A stretch of 28,698 bases of DNA from DTKY01 sp037440765 (lineage in GTDB: Bacteria; Acidobacteriota; Terriglobia; Bryobacterales; Bryobacteraceae), in the NCBI GenBank assembly GCA_037440765.1, contig JBBITL010000055.1, positions 1 through 28,698 on the forward strand. Reading direction: 5' to 3'. Both the position numbers and the translations under genes were made by a program. The number at the start of each line of letters is the position of its first letter. Position 1 is the stretch's first letter. Shown piece by piece: positions 15,794 to 22,854 of the stretch. The notes under the pieces are model-generated. The model did no database searches and had not been told where the DNA came from. It saw only the letters and a program-made list of their open reading frames with translations.

Positions 15794-17496
15794 CCGCCAC
15801 CGCCGCCACCGCCGCCACCGCCACCACCACCGCCGCGCACGCCGGGGGCAAGGTAGGACCGGCTGAAGGTGGCGCGCACCACAGTGTTCGGATCGCCAAG
15901 GGGACTCCAGGCCAGCGCGAGGCTGGGCTCCAGCTTCACGAAACTCTGCTGAAACGCGCGCCCCCGGCCGTTCATGCCGGCCACAACCAATGCGCCCGGC
16001 CGGCCGTTGGCAGGGTTGATCACGTTGAAGTCGATCGTGGACTGGCGGTCGTACTTCTCATAGCGCGGGCTCCAGTGGGCCAGGTTCAGGACCCATGTGA
16101 AACTGAGGCCCTTGCCGGCGTCGTACTGGTGCCGGACCGCGGCGTTCGACCAGTTGCGTCGGAAGTAAGAGGGCGAGACAAAGACGCTCTTCTCGGCGTA
16201 TTCGGGCAGACCCAGAAGGAGGGACGCAAACGCGTGGCCGGTGTTCACGATCCCCGGCAGACTCGTCAGTCCCGCCGCGAAGCGGAAACTGCCCGCCGGG
16301 TGTCTGGATTGAAAGACGGTGCTCTGGTCGCGGAAGTGACGGGCGATCACCTGCACGGTGCTGCTGCCACGGCGCGTGGAGAGCAGGTTGGTCCAGGAGT
16401 AACTTGTCTCGGCGTTCGTCGAGAAGGGATGTGAGGCCCCCATGGCGACGTAGGGCAGAATCTGGAACACGGGGAACCCGACCGCACCGACACCCCTCAG
16501 GCCGATCTGCCCCGCGTAGTCAGACTTCTTTTCATCGCCGAATACCGATCTATCCAGCCCCGCCCTCATGGTGAGGCTGTTCACCGTCTGGGGCGATTTC
16601 GTGAAAACGTACTGCACCTGGCCGTCCCGGTTGCGGTAGTGGCGCTCCGGCCGTCCGGGATTCGCGGGGCCATCCAGCAGCCGGGGGAAAGACTGAAGCC
16701 CGTTGGAGTAGCCCAACTCCGCCGAGAGCCTGTGACGTTCTCCGACCGTGTGATCCAACCTGCCAATCAGGCCGTTGGCGTCGGCCGACTGGGGCGAGAC
16801 GAGGAAGTAGTTGTTCTGATAGAACGGGCCGACCGCCGCGTTTGGCGACGGGTAGAAGCCGAGCGCCCGTTGCGCCACGGGTTCCAGAAGCGCGGGCGCA
16901 ATGCGGTTGCCGGGGAACGGATCTCGCAGGTACTGGAGATTGTCCACGCTGACGGCTCGCGCCGGATCGAAGTTGGGGTTCAGCCTGGTGGTCCGCTGGT
17001 CGAATATCGGAAGCATGGCGCCGGCCGCATCCACCGTGGCGGAGAAATCTCCGGTCCTCTCCAGCAGGGTGGGGATGGTGCTCAGGTTGGAACGCGCCAC
17101 CCTCTCCCGGACGCCTTCGTAGGAGATCGAAAAGAACGTCGTGCGCCGCCCGTGGTAGAGGCGGGGAATCACCACCGGCCCGCTGAGATTGAACCCGAAT
17201 TGGTTGCGGCGCAACAGGGACTTCGTGCCGCCGCGCTGCACGATCTCATGGGGCACGGCGTCCAGGAAGTCGTTGCGGAAGTTCTCAAAGACCCTTCCGC
17301 GCAAGCCGCCGCCGGCGGCGGACCCCCCTGACGCGCGCCTGACCGCCGGAGCGTCGCTGCGCGCCGTGAGGGCTGCCGTGAGCCTCCGGAACTCCTCGAC
17401 CGCCTTCTGAGCCTCTGTCTGAGCCACGGGCGCCTGCGCCAGGAGCAACTGTGCTCCCGCCACGGCGCACACCAAGTGCACTATTCCCTTAGCCAT
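15794..17496 (-). CDS. Oar-like TonB-receptor-type outer-membrane barrel, N-terminal part
   Basis: N-terminal 567 residues of the interrupted barrel gene. A signal peptide (MAKGIVHLVCAVAGAQLLLAQA) is followed after only about 50 residues by GLRGRVFENFRNDFLDA and NQFGFNLSGPVVIPRLYHGR. These are the sequences that in Oar-like receptors follow the carboxypeptidase-like and plug domains. Those two domains and any TonB box are missing. The known Oar-like family moves or secretes large substrates through the outer membrane. Without a plug this protein may be a pore, a structural barrel or a decayed receptor. The start ATG follows a good promoter by eight bases and has no Shine-Dalgarno. The gene lies 127 bases after the DUF5916 gene. 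Confidence 0.82.
15806..15859. repeat. Right copy of 54-bp direct duplication flanking the gap
   Basis: Same 54 bases as 15643-15696. On this side the Gly-coding repeat continues for 12 more bases up to the N run, whereas the left copy passes into unique barrel sequence (LGAFGGLQLG). Confidence 0.95.
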
Positions 17497-17504
17497 TTGT
17501 TATG

Positions 17505-17534
17505 AGTTTACCCGCTCGGAGGCAGCCCTGTCAA
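17505..17534 (-). promoter_or_regulatory. Candidate promoter of the Oar-like barrel gene
   Basis: Minus-strand TTGACA (17529-17534, perfect), an 18-base spacer and TAAACT (17505-17510, four of six) end eight bases before the ATG at 17496. Transcription would start within one or two bases of the start codon, giving a leaderless mRNA. Of the promoter candidates in this window it has the best -35 hexamer. Confidence 0.6.
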
Positions 17535-17623
17535 CAAAGCTGCACTGCCGCTGTGGAACGCGGGCCTGGGCCGGCCCATCAGCCGTGGCGGCGGGAGCCC
17601 CTGTTGGCGCGGGCAGGCCGGCC

Positions 17624-19867
17624 TCAGAACCTGAATGTGTAGTTGAGCTTGACGCGCGCGCTGGTCTGGCCAGTGACGAAACGATCGAAGCGATCTTCCT
17701 GCCAGGCGTGGTTGACCACCACGAAGATCTCGTTGCCCGGCTTCAGGATCCAACGCAGACGGCTCTGAAGCCCGATATTCCCCGAATCCGAGTCGTACTG
17801 GACCAGGCTCGAAAGGCTGATCAGCGGCGTGAACGAATAGTCCAGGCGGTAGCCGAACAGGCTCGCCTTGAAGTCGCCTTGCTTAAGCCTCACCCAGTTC
17901 CGCTCCACGTTCAGCGCCGTGGTCAGGTGGCTGTTCTTGCGCCAGGTCAGGTCCACACCGGCCTGCTTCCGGGTCCCGCTGTAGAAGGTCCCGGTCTCCA
18001 GGTCCAGGCGGACGGAAACAGGCCTGCTTCCTGAGGTAAAGGCGCCGAGCCGGTGCATCCCCGTCCAGTAGCGTCCCACCGGGATCACCACTCCGTCGCT
18101 GATCTGGAAGGACCTGAACAACTGCTCGAAGTTCGGACTGTACGAATAGGAGACCCGGTCGCCGCTGTCGAACTGGACTTCCAGGGGGGTCACCTGGATG
18201 CGCGTTGTCTCCGAGCCGCGATTGACAATGCTGTAATAGTCCTGGAAACTGGCGCCGAACATGATCTGGCGGATGCCCCACGCCCTTGGGCGCGGCCCGA
18301 ATTCCAGCCGGCTGGAGGTCATGCGGACACCGGTGCGGGGAACGAAGCCCAGCGCCGGGTTGTAGTTCTCGCCGATGATCAGCCGCCTGAAATCGGCGAA
18401 CACCAGATCGTTGGGGTATATGATGTCAATCCCGTAGGCGGCGTCCTTTCCCCGTATTCCGGCCGTGCGCGTCCTGGTGGCGTACAGGGCAAGCACGAGA
18501 GTCTTGCCGCGGTTCAGGAAGTTGGAGGAGGCCATCCGGAGGTCCAGGCCCTCCAGGCGGTTGCTCGGTCCGCCTTCGGGGTTGCCGTTGGTGAAAATCG
18601 CCCCGAGGTAGGACTGGCGCCAGAAATTGGTCTTCACGCGGCCCACGGCCAGGTTCTGTCCGCCGAGCGCCCCCGTCTTGCCGGTCTGTATGTCCATGAG
18701 ACCGAGGTCGAACCGCCCCACCTTGCCGGTAAGCTTCTGTCCCACGCGGATAGGGACCTCAATGGTGTTGCCGCTAGCGTCCTCAGCCAGGCCGATGCGC
18801 CGGGAAAAGAACGGCATCAGGTCAACCTGGCGGCGCCGCCCTCCGCCGCCCTGCTGTCCCTGGCCGCCTCCGCGCCCTCCGCCGCTCATGCCGCCGGCGA
18901 AATCGAAGATGCCGGCGTCTTCGAGGAAGAAAGTGCGCCGCTCGGGGAAGAAGAGAGAGAATCTTGTCAGGTTCACCTGGCGGGCGTCCACCTCGGTTTC
19001 GGCGAAGTCCGTGTTGATCGTCGTGCTGGACACCAAGTTGGGAGTTATGCGGTAAAAGATGTCGGCGCCGGCGTCACGAGCCCACGAGGTCCGCCGGGCG
19101 GCCTCCACATCGCGGTTCCACCCGCCTATGGCGTACGGCTTCACGTCGAGACCCACGCCCTGCGACAACCCTTCAAGGCCGGTGATGGCCCCGGCGCGCG
19201 CGATCTGCGTGAACCTCACGTCCAGCGACGGGGTCGCCCACCGGGAGAACTCCCTCAGGCGGCCCAGGTGGCGGGAGATATTGAAGCCCCAGCTATCCTT
19301 GCCGGCATCGAATCCCAGTGTCTTGAACGGTATCTCGAATTCGGCCGACCAGCCCTTGTCGTCAACCGTGGCGCGGACGTTCCAGATGCCGTCCCACTCC
19401 CGGTTGGCGAAGCGGTTCTCGGTGACGCGCCCGTCCACCAGAACCCCGACGGGGTTCGTTGCGAAGTAGTAAGCGTTGCGCTGGTCGTGAAACGTGTCGA
19501 GCACGATCTCGACATTGTCGTCGCTTATCAGGAACCCGTCCCGCAGCATCTCGGTGGCGACGATGCGGCCGGGCTGGCTGTCCTCGCACCGGACAGCGAT
19601 ATAGAGAGCGTCCCTGGTATAGGCCACCCAGACACGCGTCGGCTCGGAGGGAGGAGCGCCGGTCTTCGGCTCCACCTGGACCAGGTCGCCTATGCTGCCG
19701 TTCCGGAGCCAGGCCGCGTCATTGAGAACGCCATCAACTCTGACCGGCTCGGCGATCCGTATCGCGGCTGCCTGCCGCGCATCGCCGGCGCGCAAACCAG
19801 GCAGCACGACCATCAGCGCCGGCAGGAAGACCAATATGATTCGCATGAAGCGCAAGGAGGATTCCAT
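17624..19867 (-). CDS. CBM9-like/DUF5916 outer-membrane protein
   Basis: A 747-residue protein with a signal peptide (MRIILVFLPALMVVLPGLRA). A CBM9-like beta-sandwich follows (about 30-215: VRVDGVLNDAAW, TRVWVAYTRDALYIAVRCEDSQP, WSAEFEIPFKTLGF), then a DUF5916 domain with barrel-like strands ending KLNYTFRF. The family pairs a carbohydrate-binding-like N-terminus with an outer-membrane barrel; its substrate is unknown. FSLFFPERRTFFLEDAGIFDF is a conserved signature of the family. A Gly/Gln/Arg-rich insert (about residues 341-362) follows it, probably a surface loop. I chose ATG 19867; ATG 19846 at the start of the signal peptide is as likely, and neither has a Shine-Dalgarno. It is transcribed divergently from the glycosyltransferase. 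Confidence 0.85.
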   Translation of the reverse strand: MESSLRFMRIILVFLPALMVVLPGLRAGDARQAAAIRIAEPVRVDGVLNDAAWLRNGSIGDLVQVEPKTGAPPSEPTRVWVAYTRDALYIAVRCEDSQPGRIVATEMLRDGFLISDDNVEIVLDTFHDQRNAYYFATNPVGVLVDGRVTENRFANREWDGIWNVRATVDDKGWSAEFEIPFKTLGFDAGKDSWGFNISRHLGRLREFSRWATPSLDVRFTQIARAGAITGLEGLSQGVGLDVKPYAIGGWNRDVEAARRTSWARDAGADIFYRITPNLVSSTTINTDFAETEVDARQVNLTRFSLFFPERRTFFLEDAGIFDFAGGMSGGGRGGGQGQQGGGGRRRQVDLMPFFSRRIGLAEDASGNTIEVPIRVGQKLTGKVGRFDLGLMDIQTGKTGALGGQNLAVGRVKTNFWRQSYLGAIFTNGNPEGGPSNRLEGLDLRMASSNFLNRGKTLVLALYATRTRTAGIRGKDAAYGIDIIYPNDLVFADFRRLIIGENYNPALGFVPRTGVRMTSSRLEFGPRPRAWGIRQIMFGASFQDYYSIVNRGSETTRIQVTPLEVQFDSGDRVSYSYSPNFEQLFRSFQISDGVVIPVGRYWTGMHRLGAFTSGSRPVSVRLDLETGTFYSGTRKQAGVDLTWRKNSHLTTALNVERNWVRLKQGDFKASLFGYRLDYSFTPLISLSSLVQYDSDSGNIGLQSRLRWILKPGNEIFVVVNHAWQEDRFDRFVTGQTSARVKLNYTFRF

Positions 19868-19995
19868 AATGGGAGCCAGCCCGGAGGCGGGATATATGCT
19901 ACATGGTAAGGCATCCGCCCCGGCTCCGGCAATCGCAGCCGGACGCCGCCAGGCGGCCGCCGGACCTGCGACACACTCCGGATGAAGCGATTCCA

Positions 19996-20007
19996 CTACC
20001 ATGGTAG
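19996..20007. promoter_or_regulatory. 12-bp perfect palindrome in a divergent intergenic region
   Basis: CTACCATGGTAG lies between the divergent DUF5916 and GT4 genes (171-base gap). A one-base-shorter relative, CTACATGGTA, occurs at 19899-19908. The pair could be operator sites, but no regulator gene is nearby and a chance palindrome is possible. Confidence 0.25.
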
Positions 20008-20038
20008 ATTGCTGAGGCTGCGGGCTTGGTTACCGCTC

Positions 20039-21157
20039 ATGAGTGAAACATCGTGGTCCACGCCGGAGAGGGCTCCCTTGACCCTGCACGTTGACATGGG
20101 CCGTCTCTGGCGCGGGGGACAGGGCCAGGCCCTGCTGCTCATGCAGGGCTTGCAGGCCCGGGGATATCGCGTGGAACTGGCGGCCCCCGGCCAATCGCCG
20201 CTGGCCGAACGCGCGCGGCGCGCCGGGCTGCCCGTCGGCACCCTGGGCGTCTCGTCCGGACGGCTGAAAGCTGCGCTGGCGCTCAGCCGCAGGCTGAGGC
20301 GGGGTGGCGTCGGCGTGGTTCATTGTCACGATGCCCACTCGCTGACCGCTGCCTGGCTGGCAGGTGTCCACCGCCGTTGCCCTCTGGTCGCATCCCGCCG
20401 TCTGGTGCACCCGCTCAGTGGCGGCTGGCTTGGGCCGGCCCGCTACCGGGCGGCAGACCGCATCCTGGCGGTCTCTCAGTCTGTCAGCAGAGCGGTGGTG
20501 GCCGCCGGCATACCACCGGACAGCATCGAGGTGGTGTACGACGGAGTCCCCGTTCCGCCCCCCGCCTCGCAGGCGGAGCGGGAGCAGGCCCGGCGCCTCT
20601 GGCTTGGCGACTCGGCCGGGCCTCTGGTGGGATGTGTCGGGTATCTGATCCAGGGTAAGGGACAGGAGGCGCTGATTAGGGCCATGCCCCTGCTCCTGAA
20701 GGAGATGCCTGAGTGCCGTCTGCTGCTGGCGGGCGATGGGCCGCACCGGCCCCGCCTGGAGCGATTGGCGGCGGACCTCGGCGTCATTTCGAACGTGCGT
20801 TTCGCCGGCCACGTCGAGGATGTCTCGGCCGTTTACCGTGCGATCGACGTGTTTCTGTTCCCGTCCGTGGCCGAGGGCCTGGGCAGTTCGCTGCTGGCGG
20901 CCATGGCTCACTCCCTGCCAGCCGTCGGCGCGGCATCCGGCGCCGTTGCGGAGATCATCGAAGACGGACGCAACGGGCTGCTTGTGGCCACCTCCGAGCC
21001 GGCCGGCTTCGCCGCCGCCGCGCTGCGCCTGCTTCGGGATCCCGGCCTGGCGCGCGCCCTGGGAGCCGCGGCACGGCAGACCATCGCGGGACGCTTCAGC
21101 GCGGACCGCATGGTCGAGGAGACTCTTAGCGTGTACCGCCGCCTGCCAGGCCGCTGA
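20039..21157 (+). CDS. GT4-family glycosyltransferase
   Basis: A 372-residue GT-B glycosyltransferase. The N-terminal Rossmann domain opens LTLHVDMGRLWRGGQGQALLLMQGL, the usual glycine-rich acceptor-side start. The C-terminal domain has VGCVGYLIQGKGQEALIRAMPLL, CRLLLAGDGPHRPRLERLA and VFLFPSVAEGLGSSLLAAMA. The last is the EX7E region that binds the nucleotide-sugar donor. Glu279 is present but the second acidic residue is Ala287. Such enzymes usually build lipopolysaccharide or exopolysaccharide, and the donor here is unknown. The ATG at 20039 gives the standard N-terminus; an in-frame ATG at 19982 would add 19 residues. The last 32 bases overlap the AlgH-like gene on the opposite strand. Confidence 0.88.
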   Translation: MSETSWSTPERAPLTLHVDMGRLWRGGQGQALLLMQGLQARGYRVELAAPGQSPLAERARRAGLPVGTLGVSSGRLKAALALSRRLRRGGVGVVHCHDAHSLTAAWLAGVHRRCPLVASRRLVHPLSGGWLGPARYRAADRILAVSQSVSRAVVAAGIPPDSIEVVYDGVPVPPPASQAEREQARRLWLGDSAGPLVGCVGYLIQGKGQEALIRAMPLLLKEMPECRLLLAGDGPHRPRLERLAADLGVISNVRFAGHVEDVSAVYRAIDVFLFPSVAEGLGSSLLAAMAHSLPAVGAASGAVAEIIEDGRNGLLVATSEPAGFAAAALRLLRDPGLARALGAAARQTIAGRFSADRMVEETLSVYRRLPGR

Positions 21158-21752
21158 AGGCCAGGCTGGGCTGCGCCGCGGGAATCAGACGGCGCCACAG
21201 GGAGCCGGGATACGGATCGAATACGTCGCCCAGACTGCCCTCGACCACGTGCCAGTATCGTCGCGCCACCTCACCCTCCAGGCGGCCCGCGCCCCACCCC
21301 GCATAGCCACGGTACACACGCAGGGACTCCTGGTCCGCGCCGGCCTCAAGCGCCTGGGCCAACTCGGCCCGGCCGGAGATCAGGTAGAGTCCCTCCATGA
21401 CGCGCGCCGCCCTGGGGGGCCCGCTGCGCGCCCGCAGAAGGGCGAGGGCTCCGCCTCGTCCCACCGGGCCGCCGATGTAGACGGGATCAACCCTGCCCGC
21501 GGCCTGTTCCAACCCTTCCAAGACCGCCGACAGCGGGACGCTGGACGGGCGGTTCAGAATGAGGCCCACGGCCGCGTTGCGATCGTAGCGGACCAGCAGC
21601 ACCACGGTCTGCGTGAAATTGGCGTCGGTGATATCCCGGCTGGCGACGAGCATCTTTCCCACCGCCAGTTCCTGCGCTGTCGCCGGCGGCCCGGCCGTGA
21701 GCGCCAGCGCAAGGAGCACAATGGCGCACTGAACCTTTCCCATGGACACCAT
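21126..21752 (-). CDS. AlgH/YqgE-like protein with signal peptide
   Basis: A 208-residue DUF179 (YqgE/AlgH) protein. The core starts LAVGKMLVASRDITDANFTQTVVLLVRYD, then AAVGLILNRPS, then VYIGGPVGRGGALALLR, all typical of the family. Unlike the cytoplasmic E. coli protein it has an N-terminal signal peptide (MGKVQCAIVLLALALTAGPPATAQ). It should therefore act in the periplasm or at the surface. Family function is not settled; AlgH was named for a regulator in Pseudomonas. Start ATG 21752 is chosen because GGAG (21758-21761) lies five bases ahead. It follows the radical SAM gene by 16 bases and is probably cotranscribed. Confidence 0.88.
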   Translation of the reverse strand: MVSMGKVQCAIVLLALALTAGPPATAQELAVGKMLVASRDITDANFTQTVVLLVRYDRNAAVGLILNRPSSVPLSAVLEGLEQAAGRVDPVYIGGPVGRGGALALLRARSGPPRAARVMEGLYLISGRAELAQALEAGADQESLRVYRGYAGWGAGRLEGEVARRYWHVVEGSLGDVFDPYPGSLWRRLIPAAQPSLAFSGLAGGGTR

Positions 21753-21768
21753 TTTCGCTCCGGGCGGG

Positions 21769-22770
21769 CTATCCGCGCTGGAAGGAGAAGAAGCTGCTGA
21801 CGTTCTCCCACAGAAGCCGCGGGAAGGGTTTGTCAAGATACGAGCGGATGGACACGTAGCACTGGTCGCACGTATTGGTGCGCGTGAACTCCTCGACCAT
21901 CCGCTCCCGCTCGCCGAGGGGGTAGCGTTTGAACTGCATCGAGCAGGGCTGCAACTGGCCGTCGGCGGTCACCACCAGGAATCGAAGGCCCGCTTTGCAC
22001 CCCGGGGTCCCGCCGTCTTCGAAGTAGCGCCGCGTGGCCTCCAGCGTGGTCCGGGAGTTCACGATCCAGCGACTGGCGTCGCGGCGCGCCTCCACCGCGT
22101 CCAGGCCGCGGACCATTTCCGCCAGTTGCCCGGCGGAGTTGAGGAAGTAGTCGCGGCAGCCGGTCCGGCGGGCGGAATAGGCGCTGTAGCAGATGTTGAC
22201 GCCCCACTCCCGCGCCTTGCCGGCCACGGCCTCTATCTCCTTCACGTTCCGGCTGGTGATGCAGCAGTTCAATACAATGTCGTCGAAGCCGTGGCGGGCG
22301 CACCGGGGGACTATGCCGCGAAGGTGATCGTAGAGCCCCGGAAACGCCCGGAAGTCGTCGTGCCGCCGGTCGGGGAAATCCAGGCTCACCGAAAACTGGT
22401 GAACGCCCGCCTCGCGCAGCTCCAGGTAGCGCTCCTCGGTCATCCTGGCCCAGTTGGAGACCAGGATCGTGTAAGGAAGGCAGCCCTCGTACTTAATGTT
22501 GCGGACGACCTCGGCCACGTCGTCGCGCGTCAGGGGCTCGCCGCCGGAAACCTGCACCACGCAGGGACGCAGGACTTCCATGTAGCGCCTGTAATCGGCC
22601 GGCTTCAGGTTGCCGGACTCATCCTTGGGACCGCCGTGATCGCAGTGCTTGCAGTAGCAGTTGCAGGAGTCGGTAATCTCGAAAGAAACCACCAGCGGAC
22701 GCTGGCGCAGCCAGTTCCACGATCCGCGACCGATGACCCGCAGTGATTCCTTCAGAGTTACTCTTCGCAT
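21769..22770 (-). CDS. Radical SAM protein with SPASM-like C-terminus
   Basis: A 333-residue radical SAM enzyme. The CX3CX2C cluster motif is Cys36, Cys40 and Cys43 (DSCNCYCKHCDHGG), and an SAM-binding VVQVSGGEPLTRDD follows. The C-terminal half has a further set of Cys (PGCKAG, QPCSMQ, TCDQC), as in SPASM or twitch proteins that bind auxiliary clusters and often modify peptides. No substrate peptide gene is evident beside it, so the target is unknown. The first in-frame start is TTG 22779, but ATG 22770 is preferred. A weak candidate promoter (TTGCCT, 18 bases, TACGAT at 22784-22813) lies in the 84-base gap after the ETF-QO-like gene. Confidence 0.85.
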   Translation of the reverse strand: MRRVTLKESLRVIGRGSWNWLRQRPLVVSFEITDSCNCYCKHCDHGGPKDESGNLKPADYRRYMEVLRPCVVQVSGGEPLTRDDVAEVVRNIKYEGCLPYTILVSNWARMTEERYLELREAGVHQFSVSLDFPDRRHDDFRAFPGLYDHLRGIVPRCARHGFDDIVLNCCITSRNVKEIEAVAGKAREWGVNICYSAYSARRTGCRDYFLNSAGQLAEMVRGLDAVEARRDASRWIVNSRTTLEATRRYFEDGGTPGCKAGLRFLVVTADGQLQPCSMQFKRYPLGERERMVEEFTRTNTCDQCYVSIRSYLDKPFPRLLWENVSSFFSFQRG

Positions 22771-22783
22771 TCGATTCAACGGG

Positions 22784-22813
22784 ATCGTAGCAAAGTATGC
22801 CGTTGAAAGGCAA
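22784..22813 (-). promoter_or_regulatory. Weak candidate promoter of the radical SAM gene
   Basis: Minus-strand TTGCCT (22808-22813), an 18-base spacer and TACGAT (22784-22789), each matching four of six consensus positions, 13 bases before the ATG. It may be an internal start within a longer transcript from the dehydrogenase gene. Confidence 0.3.
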
Positions 22814-22854
22814 CCACATGTCAGCGATCAGCCTCTGGTGCTGCCCGGGCGGCG

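Noticed and set aside
15794..15860. Possible CRISPR or tandem-repeat array at the GGN tract
   Set aside because: It is low-complexity glycine-coding sequence inside a gene, without regular repeat-spacer structure.
15502..15899. Barrel gene as two genes or a frameshifted pseudogene
   Set aside because: The frame change equals the 163-base duplication offset across the N run, so it is an assembly effect.
17567..17578. Palindrome TGGGCCGGCCCA as an operator or terminator
   Set aside because: It is GC-only, has no loop or T tract and no partner copy; such palindromes are expected by chance at this GC content.
18053..19909. Long plus-strand open frame (618 codons) opposite the DUF5916 gene
   Set aside because: It is the antisense shadow of a well-supported gene in GC-rich DNA and shows no recognisable domain. 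Similar shadows at 2137-3147, 11945-13222 and 21742-22746 were rejected for the same reason.
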